A DNA stretch of 64,000 nucleotides from Chimaeribacter coloradensis (GTDB taxonomy: Bacteria > Pseudomonadota > Gammaproteobacteria > Enterobacterales > Enterobacteriaceae). Position 1 is the first letter of the stretch. Every line of letters starts with the position of its first letter. Made by a program: the position numbers and the translations under genes. Location of the stretch: the NCBI RefSeq assembly GCF_002858715.1, contig NZ_PJZH01000004.1:186001-250000 (forward strand). Reading direction: 5' to 3'. Below, one piece after another: positions 23,812 to 32,102 of this stretch. The notes beneath the pieces were generated by a model. The model did not search any database and had not been told where the DNA came from. It saw only the letters and a list, made by a program, of their open reading frames with translations.

Positions 23812-25104
23812 ATGCAATCATTGAGCGTGGAGCGCGGGCCGGCCACCATCCTGGTGGTAGATGACTCCCCCAGTTACCGGCTGCTGCTCGCCGGCCTGCT
23901 GAAAAAGTGGGGCTACCGGGTATTCGAGGCAGACCAGGGGGAAGCGGCGCTGGCGCTGATGGCGCAACAGCCGATCGATATGGTGATCAGCGACTGGGAG
24001 ATGCCGGTGATGGATGGGCCGACGCTCTGCCGGACAATCCGCAGCAACACCAGCACCCGCTACATCTATCTGATTCTGGTGACGGCGCGCCACTCCGTGG
24101 AAGACCTCACCACCGGCATTGAGGCGGGGGCGGATGATTTCCTCAGCAAGCCGGTGAATGCGGCTGAACTCCAGGCGCGGCTCTACGCCGGGCGGCGCAT
24201 CCTCGACCTGGAAGCCAACCTGGCGCTGCGCAATGCCCGGCTGGCGCAGGCCTGGCAGCAGATGGAGGCCGATCTGCAGGCGGCGGCGCGGCTCCAGCAT
24301 TCGCTGCTGCCGGCGCGCAACTTCGCGCTGCAAGGCTTCAGCATCGACTGGCTGTTTGTGCCGTCTGCCTATGTTTCGGGTGACATGTTTAACTTCTTTG
24401 CCCTGTCGGACCACCATATCGGCTTCTACTGCATCGACGTGGCCGGGCATGGGGTCACGGCGGCGATGCATTCGCTGGCGGTGGCGCGCCAGTTTTTGCA
24501 TGGCCGCACCGTGGAGAACTTCCTCGCCCGCACCGGCCCGGAGGGCGAGGTGATCATCACCCCGCCGCATCAGGTGGTGAGCCTGCTGAACCAGCGCTTC
24601 TGTTATGAGAATGACGATGTGCAGAGCTACTTCACCATGATCTACGGCGTGATCAACACCCAGACCGGGCAGGGCAGCCTCTGCCAGGCAGGCCACCCGA
24701 CGCCGTTTATCGTCCACGCGGACGGTACCACCACCTCGGTGGGCGAGGGCGGCGGGCCGGTCGGCCTGTTTGAGATGCTGAGCTGGGAGGAGAACAGTTT
24801 TACGCTGGAGGAGGGCGAATGCCTCTATCTTTACAGCGACGGCATCAGCGAATGTGAAAACCAGGAGAGCGAGCAGTATGGCGAGGCGCGGCTGAAAAAT
24901 GTGCTGGCCGGGCACCGCATGTTACCGCCTGCCGAACGTTTCCTGCAGGTTGAGCTTTCCCTGCTGGCGTGGCGCAACGTCCAGCTGGAGGTGGTTGACC
25001 CGCAAAACGGCGTCAAATACGGCAACAGCAACCTGCATGATGATGTTTCGCTGCTGGTGATTGAGCGGACATCCCCTTCTACGCATCAAGAGGAACAACC
25101 ATGA
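23812..25104 (+). CDS. Response regulator with PP2C (SpoIIE-type) phosphatase output
   Basis: 430 residues. REC domain ~12-130 with VVDDSPS acidic pair, phospho-Asp in MVISDWEMPVMDG and the Lys in FLSKPVN. A coiled linker (~135-170, LEANLALRNARLAQAWQQME) follows. The PP2C domain (~175-425) shows metal-site residues in VSGDMFNF, CIDVAGHGVTAAM and LYLYSDGISECEN. It should dephosphorylate a Ser/Thr target, most likely the STAS protein encoded next with a 4-base overlap. Its layout matches HsbR/RsbU-type regulators. The hybrid kinase at 11808 is the obvious phosphate donor. Confidence 0.92.
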   Translation: MQSLSVERGPATILVVDDSPSYRLLLAGLLKKWGYRVFEADQGEAALALMAQQPIDMVISDWEMPVMDGPTLCRTIRSNTSTRYIYLILVTARHSVEDLTTGIEAGADDFLSKPVNAAELQARLYAGRRILDLEANLALRNARLAQAWQQMEADLQAAARLQHSLLPARNFALQGFSIDWLFVPSAYVSGDMFNFFALSDHHIGFYCIDVAGHGVTAAMHSLAVARQFLHGRTVENFLARTGPEGEVIITPPHQVVSLLNQRFCYENDDVQSYFTMIYGVINTQTGQGSLCQAGHPTPFIVHADGTTTSVGEGGGPVGLFEMLSWEENSFTLEEGECLYLYSDGISECENQESEQYGEARLKNVLAGHRMLPPAERFLQVELSLLAWRNVQLEVVDPQNGVKYGNSNLHDDVSLLVIERTSPSTHQEEQP

Positions 25105-25442
25105 ATGTTGAGACCACGAAAAGCGACAACATCACCATCGTCACCCCGGTGGTGCGGCGGCTGGATGCGTCGGTGTCGCAGAAATTCAAAGAGAGTGTGC
25201 AGGAGATTATCCGCGGCGGTGAAACAGACCTGCTGATCGACTTCAGCCGGGTCGACTTCATCGACAGCAGCAGCCTGGGGGCGCTGGTCTCCCTGCTGAA
25301 AATGCTCAACGGCAAAGGCACCCTGGCGCTGAGCGGCATGAACGCCAACTTGCAGAACCTGTTTAAACTGACGCGCATGGACCGGATCTTCATGACGTTC
25401 CCGACTCAGGATGAGGCGCTGACCAAGCTGCACAACCGATAG
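25101..25442 (+). CDS. STAS-domain anti-sigma factor antagonist
   Basis: 113 residues, a single STAS domain. LLIDFSRVDFIDSSSLGALVSLLKML contains the conserved DSSxLG phosphorylation motif (Ser ~57). Its ATG shares ATGA with the end of the PP2C gene. By analogy with SpoIIAA/RsbV, the unphosphorylated form binds a partner and the phosphorylated form lets go; the phosphatase and kinase are its immediate neighbours. No sigma factor is encoded nearby, so the final target may be an enzyme or a distant regulator. Confidence 0.92.
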   Translation: MNVETTKSDNITIVTPVVRRLDASVSQKFKESVQEIIRGGETDLLIDFSRVDFIDSSSLGALVSLLKMLNGKGTLALSGMNANLQNLFKLTRMDRIFMTFPTQDEALTKLHNR

Positions 25443-25452
25443 GTAAGCCGCC

Positions 25453-25932
25453 ATGCATGACTGGGTTCCCGAGAATGTTGACCTCACGCTGCCGGCAGTG
25501 CCGGACAGCCTGGCCACCGCCAGCCGCGCGCTGGAGATGTTCGCCCAGCCGCTGCCGCTGGGCGAGGAGGGGCTGTTCCCGTTGGATCTGGCGCTCAGTG
25601 AGGCCTTCACCAACGTCATCAAACACGGTTACGGTTATGACGCGTCGCAACAGGTGCAGTTGCAGCTCCGCTACCAGCCCGATCAGCAGCGGCTTGAGGT
25701 GCTGTTAACCGACAGCGGCAGCCCGATCCCGGAAGCGCTGTTGCAGGAGGATAAGTGCCTGAACATTAACCCGGATGATATGGAGAGCTGGCCGGAGAAC
25801 GGCATGGGGCTGATGTTTATCCGCGCCAGCGTGGACGAGATGCGCTACCACAGCCAGGATGGGCAGAACACCCTGACGCTGGTCAAATTCCTGCACCCGG
25901 GGGAGGAACCTGACGAGAAGGCCGGCGGATAA
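25453..25932 (+). CDS. HATPase-type serine kinase / anti-sigma factor (RsbW/SpoIIAB-like)
   Basis: 159 residues. The GHKL fold shows LALSEAFTNVIKHGYGYD (N box) and the G-box region PENGMGLMFIRASVDEM. There is no His-phosphoacceptor domain, so it should phosphorylate the STAS Ser rather than a response regulator. AGGTAA lies before the start, 10 bases after the STAS stop. With the two upstream genes it forms a complete partner-switch set. Confidence 0.9.
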   Translation: MHDWVPENVDLTLPAVPDSLATASRALEMFAQPLPLGEEGLFPLDLALSEAFTNVIKHGYGYDASQQVQLQLRYQPDQQRLEVLLTDSGSPIPEALLQEDKCLNINPDDMESWPENGMGLMFIRASVDEMRYHSQDGQNTLTLVKFLHPGEEPDEKAGG

Positions 25933-25989
25933 TCCCAGGATTACAGGATTACAGGATTACAGGATTACAGGATTACAGGATTCTGGGAT
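25932..25989. repeat. Tandem 8-base repeat (AGGATTAC, 5.75 copies) within an inverted repeat
   Basis: AGGATTAC repeats without error from 25937 to 25982, right after the HATPase stop. It is flanked by ATCCCAG (25932-25938) and CTGGGAT (25983-25989), a perfect inverted pair that would put the repeats in a loop. Such arrays change copy number by slippage. It lies outside coding sequence, so any effect would be on the mRNA end or downstream spacing. Confidence 0.95.
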
Positions 25990-26100
25990 TGTCGGGTAGA
26001 CGCCCGGCAGTTAACCGTGCCGGCTACTTTTTCAGCACATGATGGGCAGATTGAGGTAGAGTCAGAATACGTAACCTGCCCAGTCTCCCACGGAGTCTCA

Positions 26101-26514
26101 ATGAAACTGCACCTGACCAGCCAGCCCAGCTATGCCGACCTCGACGAGCTGAAACGGGGGATTTGACGCTACTCCGCGCAGCATGTGGACACCTCCGAGC
26201 TTGAGGCGCTGGCGTTGTTTATTCTTGATGAAGATGACCAGAAACTGGCCGGGCTGTCCGGCTCGACAGCCGGCAACTGGCTGCGGATAGATATGCTGTG
26301 GGTCAGCGAAGCCCTGCGCGGCCGGGGCGAAGGGCGGCGGCTGATGCTGGCCGCCGAAGAGGAAGCCCGCCGCCGCGGTTGCCGTTTCGCCCAGGTCGAC
26401 ACCCTGAGTTTCCAGGCGCGCCCGTTCTACGAAAAGCTGGGGTACGCATGCCGCATGACCCTGGACGCCTACCCCCGCCACCATGAGCGTTACTACCTGA
26501 CGAAAGTGCTTTGA
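26101..26514 (+). pseudogene. GNAT acetyltransferase broken by an in-frame TGA
   Basis: An ATG at 26101 opens MKLHLTSQPSYADLDELKRGI and then hits TGA at 26164-26166. The same frame continues without a break as RYSAQHVDTSELEALALFIL to the stop at 26514. The later part has GNAT marks: INMLW-like strand IDMLWVSEALRGRGEGRRLMLAAEEEARRRG (acetyl-CoA loop RGRGEG) and YEKLGYACRMTLD near the end. One base change would restore a ~137-residue protein. A GTG at 26185 could restart translation but would lack the first strand. Read as a recent pseudogene unless the stop is a sequencing error. Confidence 0.85.
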
Positions 26515-26523
26515 ATCCGCCAG

Positions 26524-27408
26524 TCAGGATGTATACCTGGCTACCCACTCAGAACAAAAATCCAGATAAGCCATTACAATAGCAGACGGGTGTTTATGGC
26601 GGGCATAGACCAGGTGCAATGGCAGGGTTTGTTTAGGCAGATCGGGTAAAAGCTCTACCAACAGCCCGCTTTCCAGGTAGGGTTTTGCTAAAAAATCCAG
26701 GAGCTGTGACACCCCCATGCCGCTTACGGCATAGTGGCATAATCCCTGGACATTGTTAGAGGAAAAGAACGGTTCATATTTAACCTTTTCCGGGCCGGTG
26801 CCCCACTCAAAAAAACCGTAGTTCAGGCTTTCCCAGCCGGTAACAGGAAAACGTGCCAGCTCAGCCAGTGTCTGAGGTGTACCCCGGTTTGCTAACAGTT
26901 CAGGACTCGCGACAAACAACGCTTTTACTGTCATAACCGGTTTGGCAATCACATCCTCAGTATGTAAATCGCCCATTCGCAGCGCAACATCAATGCCATC
27001 TTCAAATAAATCGATGACTCTTTCACTTGAGTGGCAAAAAATTTTTATATCAGGATAGCGTTGCTGAAACGCAGTAAGCAGATCCCACCACAAAGAGAAA
27101 TCAGGCGGAACAGAAATCCGCAGTTTGCCCTGGAGGTTATGCGCTGACTGCACATTTTTTTGCGCCTCTTCCAGTAATTCCAAACCCTGACGTGACTGCT
27201 CAAAGAACTGTTGCCCTTTATAGGTAGGTTTCACCCCTTGTCTGGAGCGCTCCAGCAGTTGCACCTGCAGCGCTTGCTCAAGATCATTGATCTTTCGGCT
27301 CAGGGTTGAGATCGGCACACCTGTTCTTTCACTGGCAGCTGAAAAACTGCCTGCCTGAACCACCGAAATAAATAATTTCGTTGCGTTGAAATCCACAGTG
27401 CTTTCCAT
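26524..27408 (-). CDS. LysR-family regulator of the adjacent nitronate monooxygenase-like gene
   Basis: 294 residues. The helix-turn-helix at ~16-60 (AGSFSAASERTGVPISTLSRKINDLEQAL) is standard; a periplasmic-binding-type effector domain fills the rest (LRISVPPDFSLWWDLLTAFQQRYPDI onward). It diverges from the gene at 27499 across 90 bases, the usual LysR layout for control of a neighbour. Codon use here is more AT-rich than in the polysaccharide locus. Confidence 0.9.
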   Translation of the reverse strand: MESTVDFNATKLFISVVQAGSFSAASERTGVPISTLSRKINDLEQALQVQLLERSRQGVKPTYKGQQFFEQSRQGLELLEEAQKNVQSAHNLQGKLRISVPPDFSLWWDLLTAFQQRYPDIKIFCHSSERVIDLFEDGIDVALRMGDLHTEDVIAKPVMTVKALFVASPELLANRGTPQTLAELARFPVTGWESLNYGFFEWGTGPEKVKYEPFFSSNNVQGLCHYAVSGMGVSQLLDFLAKPYLESGLLVELLPDLPKQTLPLHLVYARHKHPSAIVMAYLDFCSEWVARYTS

Positions 27409-27498
27409 ATTTGGTTAACAGGTAGCTATTTTTGGTCATTCCATTCCATTTTTCAAAGGTTAAAATTCTACCAGGCTTATTTTCTCCCGGATTGAAAA

Positions 27499-28485
27499 AT
27501 GAATAACCGTGTTACTGAAATCTTGCATACCCGCTACCCGCTCATACAGGCACCCCTGTATTTCTTGACTAATGCTGAACTCGTCGCTGCCGTTTCAAAT
27601 GCAGGCGGTTTGGGCACATTGGGGCCGCACGGCGGGCAAGACAGCCTGCCCGGCTCGCGTTATATCGCTCTGGATCGCATGCGGGAAGAGATCAGAAAAA
27701 TAAAAAAACTGACGGATAACCCGTTTGCCGCGACGTTGATTAACGGGCCTGATATGAGCTTCTGGCGACCAACGGCGGAAATGCTTGTTGAAGAAGGCGT
27801 GGAAATCGTCCTTATCAATGAGGTGCTCAACGCTGAAATATATGATTTTTTTAAAAGCAACCGCATAAAAATTCTCTACCGCGCCCTGACTCCCACGATA
27901 GCCAATTCGAAAGAAGCAGAGAAATTGGGGGCCGACATCATTATCGCAACGGGATTTGACGAAGGGGGAACCGTGCCATCCCGCGTGATTGGTACGTTCA
28001 GTATCGTGCCGATGATTGTTGATAGCGTAAAAATTCCGGTCATCGCTGCTGGCGGAATAGGTGACGTAAGGGGTGTACGTGCCGCAATGGCGCTGGGTGC
28101 GGAAGGCGTATTTGCCGGCAGCCTCTTTTTAACGGCACGTGAAAACCCTGCGGACGAAAAAGTGAAGCGTTTGATTATTAACTCCACAGCGGAAGATCTA
28201 TTGCTCTTCCGCACACTCCCGGCGTATTACCGCACCTTGCCCACCGATCTGAGCTCGAAACTGGCAGAACTCGAGGCGCAGGGCACCGATCGTGAAACCA
28301 TGTTTAAGGTAATGAACGGATATCACTCTTTATGGCAGGCCATGAGGCTCGGCAATTTTGATCAAGGTGTTGTGTCTACCGGTACGGGTATTTCCGTCAT
28401 CAAATCAGTGCGTCCGGCGGCAGAAATCGTTTCCGATCTCATGCAGGACTTTTCGGGCTCTGCGTACCAAGGCCATCATAAATAA
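27499..28485 (+). CDS. Nitronate monooxygenase / FabK-like FMN oxidoreductase
   Basis: 328 residues, TIM-barrel flavoprotein. N-terminal YPLIQAPLYFLTNAELVAAVSNAGGLGTLG is the family start. VIAAGGIGDVRGVRAAMALGAEGVFAGSLFL is the FMN phosphate site. The segment GFDEGGTVPSR lines up with the place where nitronate monooxygenases have a catalytic His after two Gly; here Thr stands there. So the substrate may not be a nitronate. Probably controlled by the divergent LysR protein. Confidence 0.8.
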   Translation: MNNRVTEILHTRYPLIQAPLYFLTNAELVAAVSNAGGLGTLGPHGGQDSLPGSRYIALDRMREEIRKIKKLTDNPFAATLINGPDMSFWRPTAEMLVEEGVEIVLINEVLNAEIYDFFKSNRIKILYRALTPTIANSKEAEKLGADIIIATGFDEGGTVPSRVIGTFSIVPMIVDSVKIPVIAAGGIGDVRGVRAAMALGAEGVFAGSLFLTARENPADEKVKRLIINSTAEDLLLFRTLPAYYRTLPTDLSSKLAELEAQGTDRETMFKVMNGYHSLWQAMRLGNFDQGVVSTGTGISVIKSVRPAAEIVSDLMQDFSGSAYQGHHK

Positions 28486-28579
28486 TACGTTTTAAGTAAG
28501 TCAGGGTCAGTAAATGATCATGCCCGGCGCTGGCTGACGCGCAGCGTTACGAGAACACTATGTAAAAGAGAGGCACACG

Positions 28580-28866
28580 ATGTCTGAATTAATGCTATTC
28601 CGGGATGTAGTGCGGTACGGGTTGCCGGCGACATCGGGATGTATGCACAAACGCTCTTGTTATCCCTTACGGCCCATGGGTTAGGTGGAATTCCTCAAAC
28701 CATGCTTGGATTTTATGCCGGCACCATTCGCGAGGCGTTGGGCATTGATCCGTCATTGAAATTACTGTTTGGTATATCACTGGGATATCCTGATCGGGAT
28801 CACCCTGCAAACCAGTACAGAATCAATAAAGCGCCGCTTGAAGAAAGTGTCACCTTTCATCTTTAA
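28580..28866 (+). pseudogene. Nitroreductase remnant with internal deletion
   Basis: An ATG at 28580 opens MSELMLFRDVVRY, the usual start of nitroreductases (FRDVVR, normally followed by RRSxRxF). The frame then departs from the family near 28612. A different frame from ~28615 to 28866 gives VAGDIGMYAQTLLLSLTAHG and LGYPDRDHPANQYR, the C-terminal FMN-reductase half, ending normally. Roughly 120 middle codons are gone and the two ends are out of phase. The surviving part could be made from the ATG at 28639 but would lack the flavin site. Confidence 0.8.
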
Positions 28867-28894
28867 CGCTTAGTGCCTGATGACCCTCAGCCTC

Positions 28895-29509
28895 TCAGCT
28901 GTCGCTCACCTGTACTACCCCTTTGATCATCAAAGCGAAAGAGGCGACGGCGTCATGCTCATTCAGTTGCCCACGGGCGAGCGCAGCGGAAAGCGCTTCG
29001 CCTGCACCCACCAGCCCGATGCAGCATTGCAGCAGTGCCCGGGGCGGCATAGTGACATGAGGCGTCAGGACGGAGACGAACATCCCGACACAGTTGTCCA
29101 GAAGCGCCTGAAACACCGCTGACTTCTCTTCACTGCCTGCCAAAGCCGCCCCGACGGCGTGAAACGCGTCTGTTTTATCGGCGGCGCAGTGGATATAGGC
29201 GCTCGCCAGCATCTGGATCGTCTCTTGCGTATCTCTGCGGGTCGCGGCCATCGCCTCGGTGAACACTCTGACGCGCTCCGTATCAATCCATCGGTAAAGG
29301 GCGATCAGCAGCGCCGAACGGGTGGGGAAATGGTCATAGACCACAGGTTTTGAAACACCTGCGCGCACAGCGAGGTGCCCCAGCGTGAGCCGGTCGGCGT
29401 TTTCCTCCCGCACTATCAACAGTGCCGTGTTGAGAAGCTGCTTGCGCCGCTCCGCTTTGCTTAACCTGCGCGTGACAGGGCCAGATTCCAGGGTGTGCTC
29501 TTTTTCCAT
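28895..29509 (-). CDS. TetR-family repressor
   Basis: 204 residues. The N-terminal domain has the TetR helix-turn-helix: LTLGHLAVRAGVSKPVVYDHFPTRSALLIALY (~40-72). The rest is an all-helical ligand domain. GAGGAAGAG precedes the ATG. It diverges from the oxidoreductase gene at 29608; the short gap holds two near-identical palindromes that should be its operators. Confidence 0.92.
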   Translation of the reverse strand: MEKEHTLESGPVTRRLSKAERRKQLLNTALLIVREENADRLTLGHLAVRAGVSKPVVYDHFPTRSALLIALYRWIDTERVRVFTEAMAATRRDTQETIQMLASAYIHCAADKTDAFHAVGAALAGSEEKSAVFQALLDNCVGMFVSVLTPHVTMPPRALLQCCIGLVGAGEALSAALARGQLNEHDAVASFALMIKGVVQVSDS

Positions 29510-29526
29510 CTCTTCCTCAAATTAAC

Positions 29527-29580
29527 CTACTAAAAGTAGCTTTCTGTTGTCGCCGGTGCTACCTTTCCTACTAATAGTAG
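29527..29580. promoter_or_regulatory. Pair of TetR operators
   Basis: Two 13-base palindromes, CTACTAAAAGTAG (29527-29539) and CTACTAATAGTAG (29568-29580), differ only in the centre and are 41 bases apart centre to centre, about four helical turns. They fill the gap between the TetR gene and its divergent neighbour, so repression of both directions is likely. Confidence 0.85.
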
Positions 29581-29607
29581 CTTATCACGTCATTGAGGAA
29601 CCCCACT

Positions 29608-30615
29608 ATGTCCTTTGATCCAATACTTCTACTGGGCGGCTCCGGTGCGATTGGCCACCAGGCAGCCCGTGCGCTTCATGCCACTTACCCTGATCTCCCG
29701 CTGCTGATAGGCGGCCGTGACCTGACCAAAGCACAGCGTGCGGCGGCTGACATCGGGGGCGCGGAGGGTGTTCAGATCGACCCCACCTCTGCTGATCTGG
29801 GCCTCGGCGAGCGGAAAATCAGTGCAGTGGTGGTGCTCTATAAAGATCACTCGCTTGCCGCACTCCGCTTCGCGCAATCGCGCCGCGTGCCGCACCTGAG
29901 CATCTCCTCAGGTGTGTTCGAAATCGCCCCGGAAATCGCCCACTTCATGCAGGCGCCGGGTGCGTCAGCGATTGTCCTCGGCTACGAGTGGCTGGTCGGG
30001 GCCACGACGGTGCCTGCCCTCCATCTGGCCCGCTCATTCAGCCAGGTGCATGAAATCCGGATAGGTGCGCTGGTCGATGAAGAGGATGTCGGCGGCCCGG
30101 CTGTTGCGGCGGATTTTGAACACCTGAATCATCTGTTGCCTGCGGCGCTCACGCGTCGGGATGGCGTCTACCTATGGCGCGAGGGCGATGAAGCAAAATC
30201 CGTGTTTTCAGCGCTGGATGGCACCGGCATTGACGCCACGGGCTTTTCGTCGATTGATGTGGCCGGGCTGGCAGCGGCAACCGGCGCGCGCAGCAGCCGG
30301 TTCGATTTGGGCATGGGCATGAGTTCCAGCCGACGCAAAGGCGGATCGTTCTCGACCGAAATTATCCTGGATATGTCGGGTCTGGACGTTGCGGGCGCGC
30401 TGCACCGTACCCGCCATGCGGTTGTGCATCCCGGAGGCGCGGCCCCCCTGACAGGGATGGGGATTGCTCTGCTGCTTGAACGCCTGATTGGGCTGGATGG
30501 AAAGCCGCCGGTCGCGCCCGGCCTGTACTTCCCCTACCAGATTCTGGATGCGTCACACTACCTGGCACGTCTGGCAGAGGAGGGCGGCGAACTGCTGGAG
30601 CTCTCATGCTCATAA
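29608..30615 (+). CDS. NAD(P)-binding Rossmann protein, saccharopine-dehydrogenase-like
   Basis: 335 residues from the ATG at 29608 (GAGG upstream; it gives MSFDPILLLGGSGAIGHQAA). The GGSGAIG loop and LIGGRDLTKAQ are a Rossmann dinucleotide site with an Arg that suits NADP. The later part (GYEWLVGATTVPALHLA, DVAGALHRTRHAVVHPGG) fits the substrate domain of saccharopine-dehydrogenase-like reductases. Substrate unknown. Under the control of the divergent TetR protein through the two palindromes. Confidence 0.8.
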   Translation: MSFDPILLLGGSGAIGHQAARALHATYPDLPLLIGGRDLTKAQRAAADIGGAEGVQIDPTSADLGLGERKISAVVVLYKDHSLAALRFAQSRRVPHLSISSGVFEIAPEIAHFMQAPGASAIVLGYEWLVGATTVPALHLARSFSQVHEIRIGALVDEEDVGGPAVAADFEHLNHLLPAALTRRDGVYLWREGDEAKSVFSALDGTGIDATGFSSIDVAGLAAATGARSSRFDLGMGMSSSRRKGGSFSTEIILDMSGLDVAGALHRTRHAVVHPGGAAPLTGMGIALLLERLIGLDGKPPVAPGLYFPYQILDASHYLARLAEEGGELLELSCS

Positions 30616-30983
30616 AGGTTACAGGCAGATCGGAAACCGGCAGGCTGGCCCTGCGCCTGCCGGTTTACTCTTAAACTTCTTGCGACAGGAAAAAGGCGGG
30701 ATTCCCACCGGTTTACGGAATCTCTGCGCCATTTTAGCTGTCGCTTAGCTTTTGAGACCGATTGTTCCGACGTCCATCAAAGCCAGAAGATGGGCAATAC
30801 AGACTCCCGGCGGATTCTCCTGCGTATTTTTTAACTAAATTTTTTTCAGATACAGGGTAATACAGTGAGTGCTGATGCGGCTTAATGATCGCATAAGCAG
30901 GTGACGTGCGCTTCTTTGTCATCATTTCGCACTGGTCTTAGGCATCAAGAGTACGTATTAGTACAGCCTGACCATTACAGGCA
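30616..30983. other. Convergent intergenic stretch with one long hairpin
   Basis: 368 bases between the oxidoreductase stop and the MFS stop. AAACCGGCAGGC (30634-30645) pairs with GCCTGCCGGTTT (30655-30666), a 12-base perfect stem that may end the rightward transcript although its T tract is short. I see no gene in the rest. Confidence 0.5.
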
Positions 30984-32102
30984 TCAGTGTTGTTTTCGAA
31001 CCGCAAACACGAATAACAGCGGCAGCGCGGCAAAAATGAGCAGGGCTGTTCTGCTGCCCGTCAGCGCATAGAGTTGACCAAAAAGCATGGATCCCACGAC
31101 CTGGCCTGCAGCCAGCATGAAAAACAGCATACTGACGCCGGTGGCCGGTGCGCTTTCCGTCGCTTCGGCCCCCCACACCAGCAGCGCGCCGGAGAGCGTC
31201 ACGTAGCCTGCGCCGCCCAGCGCCACACCGGGAACAAGCCACCAGGAAAAGTGCTGGCTGAACGCGATCAGCAACAGCGGAAGTGCCAGGCAGCATTGTG
31301 AAAGCCGGTAGATCTGTTTCATGGTCATCACCTTTGTCAGCGGGCCGGTGGCAGCGCCTGCAATCCCGGCAGCGCCCGCGATCATCCATAACAGGCTGAG
31401 GGTGCCTTGCTCAATGCCAAGCCGGTGCAGCAGCTCAGGGCCGAAACTCCACCACGCGGCACTGGCAATGCCGCTAAAAAACGCAATCACCATTAAGCGT
31501 TGAAGGGCCGGGCGACGCAAAAAGCCCCGCAATGAGGCGGGCCGGGTCAGGGGTTTTTCGTCCGGCAGAATACGCCACACCGGCAGGGTGCACAGCAGCG
31601 CCAGAAAGGCGAACAGCGTACAGGCCATCCTCCAGCCCCCTGGAAGCCAGAATAAAACCGGCACAGAGACGATGATGCCGGCACTCGTCCCGGCGTTGAT
31701 TATCATGTTCATTTTTGGCTGCTGGGTGTCTGCAACCCTCTGGCTGACCGCTGCCGCAATGGCCGGTGAGGCAAGCCCGGCGCTCAGCCCGGCGATAAAA
31801 AGCCCCAGGCCCAGCAGCCAGGGTGACTGCGCAACCGCCATCAGCAGCAAACCAGAGGCGGCACTGACCGATGATATAAACGCGGGCAACCTTGGCCCCG
31901 CCCTGGCCGAGAGTGACGGTGCCGCGAGAATGGCCAGGCAATAAGCGATAAAACTGCACGCCGAGAGAATGCCCGCCTGTTGCGGGGTGAAGGGGATATC
32001 ACGCATGACATCAGGCAGCATCACGCCCCATGCAAAGCGCGCCAGGCCATAAGAGACGGCGATAAGCGCAAATCCGGTCAGCACCAGCCACCTGTTTCTC
32101 AT
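30984..32102 (-). CDS. MFS transporter, YbfB/YjiJ-like
   Basis: 372 residues with about twelve membrane helices. VSYGLARFAWGVMLPDVMRDI is the typical first-helix region of the YbfB/YjiJ group. Duplicated MFS halves meet near residue 185. The ATG shares ATGA with the upstream TetR gene, so the regulator and pump are one transcript and the pump is likely induced by its substrate. Cargo unknown. Confidence 0.85.
   Translation of the reverse strand: MRNRWLVLTGFALIAVSYGLARFAWGVMLPDVMRDIPFTPQQAGILSACSFIAYCLAILAAPSLSARAGPRLPAFISSVSAASGLLLMAVAQSPWLLGLGLFIAGLSAGLASPAIAAAVSQRVADTQQPKMNMIINAGTSAGIIVSVPVLFWLPGGWRMACTLFAFLALLCTLPVWRILPDEKPLTRPASLRGFLRRPALQRLMVIAFFSGIASAAWWSFGPELLHRLGIEQGTLSLLWMIAGAAGIAGAATGPLTKVMTMKQIYRLSQCCLALPLLLIAFSQHFSWWLVPGVALGGAGYVTLSGALLVWGAEATESAPATGVSMLFFMLAAGQVVGSMLFGQLYALTGSRTALLIFAALPLLFVFAVRKQH

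Noticed and set aside
25932-25989. Tandem 8-mers as a CRISPR array
   Set aside because: Units are 8 bases with no spacers; it is a simple repeat.
26164-26166. TGA in the GNAT frame as a selenocysteine codon
   Set aside because: No SECIS-like stem is evident right after it and GNAT enzymes have no known selenocysteine there.
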